From positions 88,612 to 152,611 of the forward strand of contig NZ_JAJAQC010000002.1 in assembly GCF_027604915.1 (NCBI RefSeq): DNA of 64,000 nt, in the 5' to 3' direction. This DNA is from Streptomonospora mangrovi. GTDB taxonomy: Bacteria; Actinomycetota; Actinomycetes; Streptosporangiales; Streptosporangiaceae. Under the pieces are notes generated by a model. That model was given only the letters and a program-made list of their open reading frames with translations. It searched no databases and had not been told where the DNA came from. Positions within the stretch are counted from its first letter, which is position 1. Every line of letters starts with the position of its first letter. Of this stretch, positions 26,374 to 35,560 are shown piece by piece. A program made the translations under genes and the position numbers.

Positions 26374-27249
26374 TCACCCGGTGGTGATGGGAGCGGCCCC
26401 GGTCGCCGGTTCGATCAGCCGAGCGTACTCCTCCGGTGCCGTCGTGCGGCACCCCAGCCGGTGGCCGGTCAGCTCGCCGTGGTCGTCGCTGGACCCGGTC
26501 ACCGCCAGGTCCAGCCGCTTGGCCACTTCGCGCCAGTAGGCGCTCTCCTCCTCGTCGTGGGAGGGATGGTCGGCCTCCAGTCCGCCCAGTCCGGCCTCGG
26601 CCATCTCCTCGATCAGCGCCACCGGCGCGGCCCCCTCGCTCCGCTCGCCGCGCGCCGGGTGCGCCACCGCGCACACCCCGCCGGCGGCGCGCACCAGCCG
26701 CACGGCCCGCAGCGCGTCGATGGCGTAGCGGGCGACGAACCCGGGGCGGCCGGTGCCGATCCACCGGTCGAAGGCGTCGGAGACGTCGGAGGCGGCGCCC
26801 GCCTCCACGATCGCCCGGGCGATGTGGGGGCGGCCCACGACGTTGCCGGCCGCGCGGCCCGCCTCGTCGGCGACCCCGGCGATGGCGCGCACCCGCTCCC
26901 ACGTGACGTCGATGCCCTCCGCGCGCAGGCGGTCCACCATGGCCACCGCGCGCACGGTGCGGTCCTCGCGCACCCGGCGCAGCTCGGCGGCGAGTTCGGG
27001 ATGCTCGGGGTCGAACAGGTAGGCCAGCAGGTGCACCCCCGCGCCCTCGTGCAGGCAGGACAGCTCCATGCCCGGAACCAGCGTGAACCCGGCCGGCACG
27101 GCGGCGGCCGCCTCGGCGATCCCGGCGACGGTGTCGTGGTCGGTGAGGGCGAGGACGTCCAGCCCGGCGGCGACCGCGCGGGCGACGACATCGGCGGGGC
27201 GCTCGGTGCCGTCGGATACCGAACTGTGGGAGTGCAAGTCGATGCGCAT
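26374..27249 (-). CDS. PHP-domain phosphoesterase
   Basis: 291 residues. 'RIDLHSHSSVSDG' (metal motif 1), 'LALTDHDTVAG' (motif 2), 'GMELSC' and 'GSSDDHG' (C-terminal) are the PHP signature. The family includes 3',5'-nucleotide bisphosphate phosphatases and RNase AM-like 5'-exonucleases. I favour the TrpH/RNase AM branch, with moderate certainty. ATG 27249 is chosen because the protein then starts directly at the first motif; no Shine-Dalgarno is visible. Confidence 0.87.
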   Translation of the reverse strand: MRIDLHSHSSVSDGTERPADVVARAVAAGLDVLALTDHDTVAGIAEAAAAVPAGFTLVPGMELSCLHEGAGVHLLAYLFDPEHPELAAELRRVREDRTVRAVAMVDRLRAEGIDVTWERVRAIAGVADEAGRAAGNVVGRPHIARAIVEAGAASDVSDAFDRWIGTGRPGFVARYAIDALRAVRLVRAAGGVCAVAHPARGERSEGAAPVALIEEMAEAGLGGLEADHPSHDEEESAYWREVAKRLDLAVTGSSDDHGELTGHRLGCRTTAPEEYARLIEPATGAAPITTG

Positions 27250-27426
27250 CCGTCGATGATCGCAGCCCGAGTGAACGCGGGGCACGGGGAGCAGGGGGCG
27301 GGCTCGGCTCCCGACGGGCGTGCGGTCACCGGCCGGCGGAGCGGACGGCCGGGGTGGGGCGGGGAGGCGGCGACGGCGGCGGGCGGCCCGGGCGGGCGGG
27401 CACCGGCCCCCTCATCGACCGGTCTT

Positions 27427-28083
27427 CTAGGGCTCGGTCCCCAGTGCCGCCGCGAGGAACGGCGACGGCGCGCCGTAAGGGGGCTCCAGTTCGGCGCCGC
27501 CGTCGCGGCGGTCGCGGAGGTCGCGCACGGCGTCCAACTCGGCCATCAGCACACCGGTGTCGGCGGGGGTGAACACCACCCACAGCCAACTGGCCATGGC
27601 CTCGCCGGCGTAGGCCGCCGCCCTGTCGCCGGTCTCGACCTTCCACAGCGCGATGTCGTGGCCGTCGTGGCGGAGCTTGGCGGCGGGCGGTCCCGCGCCG
27701 AATCCGGCGCCGGGGTCGGGTCCGTCGAGCGCGGCCAGCCGGGCGCCCAGGCCGATCCCGGGGTCCTCGGCGACCAGCGCCATCTCGCCCACACCGCCCA
27801 GCGGTGCCGGGCCCGACAGCGCCACGGCGGTGGCCAGGCCGCCGCTGCGGTCGTCGCCGGCGTCGGCGAACCCGGTGACCACCCAGCCGGCGGGCAGCGG
27901 CCACGGCAGCCAGACGGGGACCTGGGCGAAGTCGAGCAGCAGGGACAGCGCCGCCGGCCCCGGCCGGCGCATGGGGTTGAGCGGGGCGACCGGGCCGTGC
28001 GCGTCGCACTGCCACGCGCTCGACCACAAACCCGGCGGGTGGACGGCGCGTCCGCAGCGGGGGCAGGACGGGTCCGACTTCAT
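27427..28083 (-). CDS. DUF6758-like protein with N-terminal zinc ribbon
   Basis: 218 residues. 'CPRCGRAVHPPG' and 'WQCDAHGPV' form a Cys/His zinc-ribbon-like start. 'VPVWLPWPLPAGWVVTGFAD' and 'GDDRSGGLATAVALSGPAPL' match the actinobacterial DUF6758 family as remembered from Streptomyces. The function is unknown. The start ATG 28083 places the first Cys at residue 7. It lies next to the PHP gene in the same direction with a 177-bp gap, a linkage I recall in other actinomycetes. Confidence 0.8.
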   Translation of the reverse strand: MKSDPSCPRCGRAVHPPGLWSSAWQCDAHGPVAPLNPMRRPGPAALSLLLDFAQVPVWLPWPLPAGWVVTGFADAGDDRSGGLATAVALSGPAPLGGVGEMALVAEDPGIGLGARLAALDGPDPGAGFGAGPPAAKLRHDGHDIALWKVETGDRAAAYAGEAMASWLWVVFTPADTGVLMAELDAVRDLRDRRDGGAELEPPYGAPSPFLAAALGTEP

Positions 28084-28251
28084 GATTGCGGGGAGGATAC
28101 CCGTGTGGCCTGTGGGAAAACCCGCCGCCGCGCGCGAATCGCCGCCGGTCCGCCCCCGCGCCGCAGGCCCGCCTTCACCGCCGACCGCCTTCGCCGTCGG
28201 GTGGTACGGCCGCCCCCGCGGACCGCACCGCCCCACGGCGAAGACACCGCC

Positions 28252-29613
28252 TCAGCGGTAGGTGCCCCCTCCGTCGGGGCTGCTCCAGTGCTGGGTGCCA
28301 CCGGGCGCGGGCAACTGCGGCCCGGCCGTCGGCCAGTCGCCGGGTCCCGGCTGCGGTGCCGACTGCTGCGGCGTCGGCGGCACCTGGGGCGCGACCTCGG
28401 GGCCGAGTCCGGGGCCGGGCGGCACCGGCTGCGCCGGCGGCCACTGCCCGTGCGGCGCCGGCAGGCCGGGGCCGGCCGCGGCGGGGTGGTCGTTGCCTGG
28501 CACGGCGCGCTCGATCTTCATGCGCCGGGCCAGCCACACCACCACCGCGATGTAGACGGTGACCTCGGCGGTGGTGCTGACGACCCCCTGCCAGGACCCG
28601 CCGCCCGTGGCGGCCTGGTCGAGGGTGCCCTCGTAGGCGCTGATCGCGAACGCGGCCAGATTGTGCACCACGTGCAGCCCGATGGCCGCCTCCAGGCCGC
28701 CGGTGTACCAGGTCAGCCAGGCCATGGCGATGCCGAAGACGGCGACGTCCAGCAGCCCCCACCCGAAGTAGTCGTGCAGCAGGGTGAACACGCAGCCGCT
28801 GATGACGATGCCCGGCAGCGGCGTGCGCAGGAATCGCGAGACCACACTGGCCCCCCGGCGCTCCTCGGGGCCGGCCCCGATCGAGCCCACGGCCTGCATG
28901 AGGAACCCGCGCAGTGCGATCTCCTCGGCCGACGCCTGGAAGGGCACGAGCAGCCCCAGCAGCACCAGGGTCAGCGCGAAGTCGGGGCCGCCGGCGTAGG
29001 GCGCGATGAACGGGGTGCCGGGGGAGGTGGCCAGGGTGAGCCCGTACAGCACGCCCAGCGCGACCGCCATCGCCGGGACGGCCAGCAGCGTGCAGCACAG
29101 CAGCCAGCGCACCCGCAGCCGCCCGGTGACGGAGAACAGGGTGCCCACGGGGCGGCGCTGGACGAGCCAGGCCACGAACACCACGATCGGGGTCATCGTG
29201 GTGATGACGATGAGCTGGAACGCCAGGTCGGGCACTGGCGCGCCGAAGATGGAGTCACCGGTGCCCTCGACCCCGGTGGCCACCGCGAGGACGACCGCGG
29301 CGGTGCCCATGACCAGTTGCACCAGGACGACGAGCAGCACGGCGGCCACCACGGCCAGCGGCGGCACCCACCAGCGGTAGCGCCAGGTGCGCGCCATGCG
29401 GTGGTAGCGGGCGCCCGCCGGGGGGCGGGCGGCGCCGGAGCCGCGGCGCTGGGGCGCGGCCGGGGGCGGCCAGGCCCACGCGGGAGCGGCCTGCCCTCCG
29501 CCGGGAGGCCAGGCCCACACCTGCTCATGCTGGTAAGGTGACCGGCCCGGAGCGTTCTGCCCCTGCGGTTCAGACGACCAGGACGAACCAGGTGGCGGCG
29601 GCGTATTTCTCAT
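28252..29613 (-). CDS. CPBP-family intramembrane metalloprotease
   Basis: 453 residues. About 70 N-terminal residues are Pro/Trp-rich ('VWAWPPGGGQ'). Eight or so membrane segments follow. The CPBP/Abi motifs are present: 'SAEEIALRG' (EExxxR), 'FTLLH' (FxxxH) and 'HVVHN' (HxxxN), giving the Glu/His catalytic set. The C-terminus is a Pro/Gly-rich cytosolic tail of about 90 residues. ATG 29613 is used; AAGG lies 15 nt upstream, rather far. The family includes prenyl-protein proteases and bacteriocin self-immunity proteins; the role here is open. Confidence 0.87.
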   Translation of the reverse strand: MRNTPPPPGSSWSSEPQGQNAPGRSPYQHEQVWAWPPGGGQAAPAWAWPPPAAPQRRGSGAARPPAGARYHRMARTWRYRWWVPPLAVVAAVLLVVLVQLVMGTAAVVLAVATGVEGTGDSIFGAPVPDLAFQLIVITTMTPIVVFVAWLVQRRPVGTLFSVTGRLRVRWLLCCTLLAVPAMAVALGVLYGLTLATSPGTPFIAPYAGGPDFALTLVLLGLLVPFQASAEEIALRGFLMQAVGSIGAGPEERRGASVVSRFLRTPLPGIVISGCVFTLLHDYFGWGLLDVAVFGIAMAWLTWYTGGLEAAIGLHVVHNLAAFAISAYEGTLDQAATGGGSWQGVVSTTAEVTVYIAVVVWLARRMKIERAVPGNDHPAAAGPGLPAPHGQWPPAQPVPPGPGLGPEVAPQVPPTPQQSAPQPGPGDWPTAGPQLPAPGGTQHWSSPDGGGTYR

Positions 29614-30030
29614 CGTTTGCCGAGATTACCTTCCGGGGTTGTATTGGCCGCGTTAAGAACGCACCGCCATCGCCCGACTACACCTCGGTGACCTGCGCGT
29701 TCCGCCGTTCGCACCCCAGGGCCGACCGCGCGGCGCCGCCGGCCGCGCCGCCGCCCCGGCCGCCGGGTCCCCTCCCGCGCCGCCGCGCCCACCCTCCGGC
29801 CGGGTCTTTCGGCCGGGCCGTACCGCCGCGATTCACCCGCCCAAACCCCCCGCGTCCACCTCCACACCCGGGCACATAGAGGTGACGTTGACCACAATCC
29901 GGGCGAAGGCGGCGCCCTGGCGGCCCCGTCCGGTGGGCGGTTCCCCGGGTCCCGGGCCCCGGCCGCCTCGCCCGCCCCACACGGCGCCGCCGCCGGATCC
30001 GGCGGCGATCCCCGTGACTACCATGGGGAC
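29614..30030. other. Divergent region CPBP protease / mrp
   Basis: About 417 bp with no gene. The left 60 bp are less GC-rich and must hold the CPBP promoter (AATACAAC on the minus strand is the best -10-like element). The right end has TACCAT at 30019-30024, 6 nt before the mrp ATG, a leaderless-type arrangement. The middle is GC-rich and featureless. Confidence 0.45.
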
Positions 30031-31170
30031 ATGTCCTCCACACCCACCACCGAGCAGGTGAACGCGGCTCTGGCGACCGTCCAGGACCCCGAGATCCACC
30101 GCCCCATCACCGATCTCGACATGGTCAAAAGCGTCGAGATCGCCGAAGGCGGCGTCGTGCACGTCGGCATCTACCTCACGGTGGCCGGGTGCCCGATGAA
30201 GGGGCGCATCGAGAAGGACGTCACCGCCGCCGTGTCCAAGATCGAGGGCGTCTCGCGGGTCGCCGTCGAACTCGACGTCATGAGCGACGACCAGCGCAAG
30301 GCCCTCCAGACCAAGCTGCGCGGCGGCCAGGCCGAGAAGGAGATCCCCTTCGCCAAGCCCAACTCCCTGACCAAGGTGTTCGCGGTGGCCTCGGGCAAGG
30401 GCGGGGTCGGCAAGTCGTCGGTGACCGTCAACCTCGCCGCCGCCATGGCCGACCTCGGGCACAAGGTCGGCGTGGTCGACGCCGACATCTACGGCCACTC
30501 CGTGCCGCGCATGCTCGGGGTCTCCGACCTCCCCACCAAGGTCGAGGACATGATCCTCCCGCCCAGCGCCCACGGCATCAAGGTCATCTCGGTGGGCATG
30601 TTCACCCGGGGCAACCAGCCGGTGGTGTGGCGCGGCCCGATGCTGCACCGCGCGCTCCAGCAGTTCCTCGCCGACGTCTACTGGGGCGACCTCGACATCC
30701 TGCTGATGGACCTGCCGCCCGGCACCGGCGACATCGCGATCTCCGTGGCCCAACTGCTGCCCGGCGCCGAGATCCTCGTCGTCACCACCCCGCAGCAGGC
30801 GGCGGCCGAGGTCGCCGAGCGCGCCGGCGCCATCTCCGCCCAGACCCACCAGCGGGTCGCGGGCGTCATCGAGAACATGTCCTACTTCGTGGCGCCCGGC
30901 AGCACCGAGCGCACCTACCTGTTCGGCCAGGGCGGCGGCCAGGCCGTGGCCGAGGGCCTGACCACGGCACTGGGCGCCCAGGTGCCGCTGCTGGGCCAGG
31001 TCCCGCTGGACGTCCGGCTGCGCGAGGGCGGCGACGAAGGCGAGCCGCTGGTGCTCACCGACCCCGACACCGAGGCCGCGCAGGTGCTGCGCGGGGTCGC
31101 CGAGCAGCTCGCCGGCCGCCCCCGCGGCCTGTCGGGCATGCAGCTCGGCATCACCCCGGCCCGGCGCTAG
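30031..31170 (+). CDS. mrp: Mrp/ApbC-type Fe-S cluster carrier P-loop ATPase
   Basis: 379 residues. The N-terminal MIP18-like domain ('DPEIHRPITDLDMV', 'AGCPMKG') is followed by the Mrp ATPase: 'ASGKGGVGKSSVTVNLA' (deviant Walker A), 'VVDADIYGHSVPRML', 'MDLPPGTGD' and 'VVTTPQQAA'. The usual CPxC after 'ENMSYF' is absent ('ENMSYFVAPGS'), as in some actinobacterial homologues, so cluster binding may differ. The role is Fe-S cluster delivery in the cytosol. ATG 30031 is likely leaderless. Its position beyond htrA fits Rv1229c. Confidence 0.93.
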   Translation: MSSTPTTEQVNAALATVQDPEIHRPITDLDMVKSVEIAEGGVVHVGIYLTVAGCPMKGRIEKDVTAAVSKIEGVSRVAVELDVMSDDQRKALQTKLRGGQAEKEIPFAKPNSLTKVFAVASGKGGVGKSSVTVNLAAAMADLGHKVGVVDADIYGHSVPRMLGVSDLPTKVEDMILPPSAHGIKVISVGMFTRGNQPVVWRGPMLHRALQQFLADVYWGDLDILLMDLPPGTGDIAISVAQLLPGAEILVVTTPQQAAAEVAERAGAISAQTHQRVAGVIENMSYFVAPGSTERTYLFGQGGGQAVAEGLTTALGAQVPLLGQVPLDVRLREGGDEGEPLVLTDPDTEAAQVLRGVAEQLAGRPRGLSGMQLGITPARR

Positions 31171-31186
31171 AACCGGTCTCCTTTTT

Positions 31187-31218
31187 GCGGGCCGCCGTCG
31201 CACGCGACGGCGGCCCGC
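31187..31218 (+). terminator. Terminator after mrp
   Basis: 14-bp perfect stem GCGGGCCGCCGTCG (31187-31200) / CGACGGCGGCCCGC (31205-31218), loop CACG, starting 16 nt past the stop. A T run precedes rather than follows it. Confidence 0.8.
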
Positions 31219-31421
31219 CGCATGCGCGGGGCCGGACACTTCCCCGACCGCACCCCGCGCCCCGAGGGCCACGGCCCGCCGCGTGCGCGGGGCGTCGGAC
31301 GGCGAACGGCGCGGGACGGCGAAGGGCGGCGTGGGGGCGCGGGCGCGGCGGGCGGCCGCCGCTACGATCGGTCCCGGCGCCGCCGCGCCCGCCCGCGTCC
31401 CGTCCCAGGAGGCATCCGCCC

Positions 31422-31892
31422 ATGACCCCACCCGGCACCGGCACGTTCCGCGACTGGCTGGCGATCGCCGTGGAGGAGGCGCGCGCCGGGCGCGACGAGG
31501 GCGGGATCCCCATCGGCGCCGCGCTCCTCGACCGCGACGGCACCGTGCTGGGGCGCGGCCGCAACCGCCGCGTGCAGGACGGCGACCCCTCGGTGCACGG
31601 CGAGACCGCGGCCTTCCGCGCCGCCGGGCGGCGGCCGTCCTACCGGGGCACCACCATGGTCACCACGCTCTCCCCTTGCTGGTATTGCAGCGGGCTCATG
31701 CGCCAGTTCGGGATCTCGCGGGTGGTGATCGGCGAGGCCGGCACCTTCAGCGGCGGGCACGAGTGGCTGGCGGCGCACGGTGTGGAGGTCGTGGTGCTGG
31801 ACGACCCCGAGTGCGCGGAGATGATGGCGGCGTTCGTGCGCGACCACCGCGACCTGTGGCTGGAGGACATCGGCGCGGGCGGCGAGGACTGA
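31422..31892 (+). CDS. Fungal-type cytosine/nucleoside deaminase
   Basis: 156 residues. The zinc motifs are 'HGETAAF' (HxE) and 'SPCWYCSG' (PCxxC). The core 'GIPIGAALLDRDG', the segment 'VEVVVLDDPECAEMMAAF' and especially the terminal 'WLEDIG' resemble the yeast cytosine deaminase FCY1 more than TadA or CDA families. The likely reaction is cytosine to uracil, or a related base, in the cytosol. AGGAGG is about 10 nt before ATG 31422. It is convergent with htrA; a hairpin separates them. Confidence 0.88.
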   Translation: MTPPGTGTFRDWLAIAVEEARAGRDEGGIPIGAALLDRDGTVLGRGRNRRVQDGDPSVHGETAAFRAAGRRPSYRGTTMVTTLSPCWYCSGLMRQFGISRVVIGEAGTFSGGHEWLAAHGVEVVVLDDPECAEMMAAFVRDHRDLWLEDIGAGGED

Positions 31893-31896
31893 CCCG

Positions 31897-31919
31897 CCGC
31901 CCGCGCGGGGCGCGGGCGG
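31897..31919. terminator. Hairpin between convergent deaminase and htrA
   Basis: CCGCCCGCGC (31897-31906) pairs with GCGCGGGCGG (31910-31919), loop GGG. It lies between the two stop codons and can serve both genes. Confidence 0.7.
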
Positions 31920-31926
31920 GCGGCCC

Positions 31927-33639
31927 TCAGTTGCCGGCCGCGCCGAGGGTGATCTCGGTGGTCTGCTCCCGGCCGTCGCGCTCGAACACCACCTCGACCC
32001 GGTCGCCGGGCGCGTGCTCGCCGACGATCCGCTGGAGGTCGGCGAAGTCGGCGACCTCCTCGCCCTCGATGGCCGTGATCACGTCGCCGGGCTCCAGTCC
32101 GGCCTGCTCGGCGGGGCTGCCGGGCGGCACGGCCGGGCTTCCGTCGGGGTTCTCCTCGGCGATGAGCGCGCCGCCCTCGTGGGTGGTGTCGAAGACCGCG
32201 CCGATGGCGGCCTGCTGGTCTCCCCCGGCCTCCGGCGGCGCTCCGCCCCCGGCGAGGATGTCGTCGACGACCTCCTCGACCTGCGAGGACGGGATGGCGA
32301 AGCCCAGGCCGATGCTGCCGCCCTGCTCGCCGTCGGGTCCGCCGCCAAGGGTCGCGATGGCGGTGTTGACGCCGATGACGCGGCCCTGGGCGTCGACCAG
32401 CGGGCCGCCGGAGTTGCCGGGGTTGATGGCGGCGTCGGTCTGGAGCGCCTCGATGGCCGCGCCGGGGCCGTCGCCCTCGCCCAGGTTCACCGGCCGGTCG
32501 ACGGCGCTGATGATGCCGGAGGTGACCGTCCCCGCCAGGCCCAGCGGGGCGCCGATGGCGATGACCTGGTCGCCGACCGTCACCTCGGCGGAGTCGCCGA
32601 ACTCCAGCGGCTGGACGTCGATGGGGTCCTCCAGTTCCAGCACCGCGAGGTCGGAGGCGGGCTCGGTGCCCACGATGCGGGCGCCGCTGGCCCGGCCGTC
32701 GCTGTAGACGACCTCGATGTCGGTGCCGGCCAGCGCCGAGGCGACGTGGTTGTTGGTGACCACGTGGTCGCCCTCGATGACGAATCCCGAGCCGTTGCCG
32801 CTGAGGCCGCCCGAGCCGCCGTCCTGGATCAGCACCACGCTGGGGCTGACCCGCTGGGCCACGCCGGCGATGGTGTCGGGGGCGCGGCTGGGGGTGTCGG
32901 TGGGGATGTCGGTGTTCAGCCGCGGCGACTCCGAGCGGTCCGAGGCGCCGGCGCGGGCGCCCAGGGTGCCGCCCACGGCGCCGCCGATCCCGGCCGAGCC
33001 CAGGCCGACGACCAGCACGATGAGCAGCACCGCCCACACGGGCACGCCGCGCCGCGGGGGCCGGGGCGGCGGCGCGCCGAAGGGCGCGGAGTAGGAGGCG
33101 CCGCCGGGCGGCGGACCGCCGGGGCCGCCGGGAGCGCCGGGGGCCGGCCCCCCGCCCGGTCCGGGTCCGCCCGGCCCGTGCGGGCCGCCCCCGCCCGAGG
33201 GCTGCTGCCGGTGCGCGGCCGGCGGGGCCGCCCACTGGCCGGTCTGGCCGGGTTGACCGGACTGGCTTGGCTGGGCGGGTTGGCCGGGCTGGGCGGGTTG
33301 GCTTGACTGACCGGGCTGGCTGGGTTGGCCGGTTTCGGACATCGGCGCGCCCGGATGCGGCGGGCTGCCGGGATCGGCCGGCCACGGGTCGGCCGGCCGG
33401 TGCTCAGGGGGCCGCTGGTCGGCCGGCGGGTGCTCGGTCGGCCGGGGGTCGCCGCCCTCGCCGCGCGGCGGCCCGGCGCCGCCCGTGCCGGGGGCCGAGG
33501 GCTCGCCCGCCCGCGCCCAGGGGGCGCCGGGGTCGCGGGCGGCCTGCCCGGGGGTGGTGTCGTCGGCCGGGGGGTTGGGGCGCGCCCAGCCCGGGGTCCC
33601 ACCGGCGGCGGGGGGACGGGGTCCGGTGTCGTCGGTCAT
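31927..33639 (-). CDS. htrA: HtrA/PepD-type membrane-anchored serine protease with PDZ domain
   Basis: 570 residues. The first ~210 are a Pro/Gly/Gln-rich cytosolic region, followed by one TM helix ('VPVWAVLLIVLVVGLGSAGI'). The extracytoplasmic trypsin-like domain has 'VTNNHVASAL' (His), 'SDLAVLEL' (Asp) and 'NPGNSGGPLVD' (Ser). The last ~90 residues are a PDZ domain ('AEQAGLEPGDVITAIEGEEV'). It is the protease end of the sigE envelope-stress cluster, like M. tuberculosis htrA (Rv1223). The long repetitive N-terminus has 'PGQ/SQPGQ' repeats. ATG 33639 is used. Confidence 0.92.
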   Translation of the reverse strand: MTDDTGPRPPAAGGTPGWARPNPPADDTTPGQAARDPGAPWARAGEPSAPGTGGAGPPRGEGGDPRPTEHPPADQRPPEHRPADPWPADPGSPPHPGAPMSETGQPSQPGQSSQPAQPGQPAQPSQSGQPGQTGQWAAPPAAHRQQPSGGGGPHGPGGPGPGGGPAPGAPGGPGGPPPGGASYSAPFGAPPPRPPRRGVPVWAVLLIVLVVGLGSAGIGGAVGGTLGARAGASDRSESPRLNTDIPTDTPSRAPDTIAGVAQRVSPSVVLIQDGGSGGLSGNGSGFVIEGDHVVTNNHVASALAGTDIEVVYSDGRASGARIVGTEPASDLAVLELEDPIDVQPLEFGDSAEVTVGDQVIAIGAPLGLAGTVTSGIISAVDRPVNLGEGDGPGAAIEALQTDAAINPGNSGGPLVDAQGRVIGVNTAIATLGGGPDGEQGGSIGLGFAIPSSQVEEVVDDILAGGGAPPEAGGDQQAAIGAVFDTTHEGGALIAEENPDGSPAVPPGSPAEQAGLEPGDVITAIEGEEVADFADLQRIVGEHAPGDRVEVVFERDGREQTTEITLGAAGN

Positions 33640-33824
33640 CCAGCTCTCCGTTTGTCGCCTCCGCCCCAGCCTGGAGCGTTCCGCGTAAGCCGTGCGTCAA
33701 TCGGGCGCCTTGGGCGGCCGTGCCGCCGACGCCACCGGCGCACCCTATGCCCTGTTGGGGAGTGTTCGGGGCATGGGTCCGCCCGCGCCTGAGGTGTCCG
33801 CACCCGCCACCATTGTGCGGGGTG

Positions 33825-34868
33825 TCAGCCCTGGACGGCTGCGGTGAGCCGACCGAATCCCCGCATCACCCGCGACCAGAACTCGGGTTCGTCGTCGGTG
33901 GGGAACCCGCGCTCGGCCGCCGCCAGCAGGTCGGCGGGCGCGTCGCCCATGGCCGTGTAGACGAACCCGTGGGAGTCCCACACCCGCTGCCCGCCCTCGG
34001 CGCCGCCGCCGGCCACGACGTCGGCCGCCGCCTCGGCCCGGCCCTCGGCACCGCCCGGCAGCCGGCCCCGCTGCACGAACACCGACACCACCGACAGGCC
34101 GTCGGAGTAGGCCAGGTGCACCACGCGGCCCTCGGGGTCCTCGCGGGACCAGCCGCGGATCAGCCGGAGGTTCCAGGCCACGTGCCCGGGCAGCGGCCAG
34201 CCGTCCTCGCGCAGCGCCGCCAGCTCGCCCTGCGACAGCTCGTCGTCCCAGGGCTCGGCCTCGACGCCGTCCTCGGGCAGCGGCCCGGGGTCGCCGCCGA
34301 TCTGGACCTCCACGAACTCCATGGCGTGCACCACGGCGCCGGAGTCGTCCAGGACGACCTTGCGCAGCGGCAGCCCGGTGCGCTGGTCCAGCCACACGCG
34401 GGCGGCGGCGGTGCCGTCGGCGCGCAGGACCTCCAGCACCGTCGCGGTGCGCCCGCACACCACCGCCCCGCCGGCGCGGGTGACGCGGTAGTTGGCGGCC
34501 AGCTCGTCCAGCATGAGGTCGTCGACCTTGGTCAGCGGTGTGGACTGGCCCACCACCAGGTCGGCCCCGGGCGGGCCGATCTCGCCGTAGACGGTGGCCT
34601 CGCCGGCCCGGTGCACCACGCTGACCAGGCGTTCGGTCCGGGTGCCGCCGCCGGCGGTGGTGACCCGCTGCACCCCTGAGAAGGAGACGTCGCCCATCGA
34701 CCGGGCTGCGCGCCGCAGCAGCGCCATGCCGTCGTCCTCGCCGGGGGCGGGGACCTCGTGGGCGTTGGCGGCGTGGGAGGAGGTCAGCAGCACGACGACC
34801 ACGAGCGCCAGCGACACCAGCACCACGGGCACCAGCCTGCGCCGGGGCATGGAACCCGCGGCGCTCAC
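33825..34868 (-). CDS. MucB/RseB-like sigma-factor regulatory protein
   Basis: 347 residues. The N-terminal TM anchor or signal is 'LVPVVLVSLALVVVVLLTS'. The external part ('GDVSFSGVQRVTTAGGG', 'LVSVVHRAGEATVYGEIG', 'VWLDQRTGLPLRKVVLDD') fits the RseB/MucB/LolA-like fold that senses envelope stress and controls anti-sigma proteolysis. The start GTG 34868 overlaps the anti-sigma stop as GTGA. Members of this family in actinobacteria are less characterised, so the role rests mostly on position. Confidence 0.8.
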   Translation of the reverse strand: MSAAGSMPRRRLVPVVLVSLALVVVVLLTSSHAANAHEVPAPGEDDGMALLRRAARSMGDVSFSGVQRVTTAGGGTRTERLVSVVHRAGEATVYGEIGPPGADLVVGQSTPLTKVDDLMLDELAANYRVTRAGGAVVCGRTATVLEVLRADGTAAARVWLDQRTGLPLRKVVLDDSGAVVHAMEFVEVQIGGDPGPLPEDGVEAEPWDDELSQGELAALREDGWPLPGHVAWNLRLIRGWSREDPEGRVVHLAYSDGLSVVSVFVQRGRLPGGAEGRAEAAADVVAGGGAEGGQRVWDSHGFVYTAMGDAPADLLAAAERGFPTDDEPEFWSRVMRGFGRLTAAVQG

Positions 34869-35548
34869 CGGGACCCGGTGGCCGGAGGGGTGTCCTCCAG
34901 CGCGGTGGTGACCACGGAGGTGCCGGCGTCGAGGTCGGGCACGGGCGCCTGGCGCGCGGTGACCGCGTGCTCCACGGCGTAGTCGCTCAGCTCGGGTTCG
35001 ACGACCGGGCCCTCGCCGGGGTCGCCCCCGGCGACGAAGGCGGTGCCCAGGGCGACCGCCACCACCGAGGCGCCGGCCACGGCGAAGCGCGTGCGCTCCC
35101 AGCGCGGGCGCAGCACCGACAGCGGGCGCGGGCGGCGGGTGCGGCGTTCGCGGGCCGGACGCGCGGGCTCGGGGGCGGGCGCGGGGTCGGCCACGGCCAG
35201 GGCGGTGCCGTCGACCGTGCGCGGCAGCCCGCCGCCCAGGGGGCGGCTGGAGCCCAGCGGCGGCAGCGACCCGAAGCCGCCCGGCCCCCCCATCGCGGGC
35301 GGGCCGGCGGCCGGCGGATCGGCCGGGGGTCCGGCGGGCGGGCCGCTGAGCGCGGAGAGGCGGCCCAGGAAGTCCATGGAGGGCTCAGGGGTGTCGAGCC
35401 GGTGCAGCCGCCGCTTGAGCTGACGCAGCATCTCGGCCTCGAACCGGCAGTTCTCGCAGCCGGCGAGGTGGATGAGCGCGCGGTCGCGCTCGGCGTGGCC
35501 CAGTTCGCCGTCGACGAGGGCGGACAGGCGTTCTCCCAAGTGGTCCAT
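34865..35548 (-). CDS. rseA: Anti-sigma factor (ZAS type) for SigE
   Basis: 227 residues. The zinc-binding anti-sigma domain is at the N-terminus: 'GELGHAERDRALIHLAGCEN' and the next Cys give the H-x3-C-x2-C set. A Pro/Gly-rich linker is followed by a single TM helix ('FAVAGASVVAVALGTAFVAG') and a short external tail. It should hold SigE inactive at the membrane. ATG 35548 is preferred over GTG 35554 because GGAG is 5 nt upstream. The gap to sigE is 12 bp, so they form one operon. Confidence 0.88.
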   Translation of the reverse strand: MDHLGERLSALVDGELGHAERDRALIHLAGCENCRFEAEMLRQLKRRLHRLDTPEPSMDFLGRLSALSGPPAGPPADPPAAGPPAMGGPGGFGSLPPLGSSRPLGGGLPRTVDGTALAVADPAPAPEPARPARERRTRRPRPLSVLRPRWERTRFAVAGASVVAVALGTAFVAGGDPGEGPVVEPELSDYAVEHAVTARQAPVPDLDAGTSVVTTALEDTPPATGSR

Positions 35549-35560
35549 TCTCACTCCACC

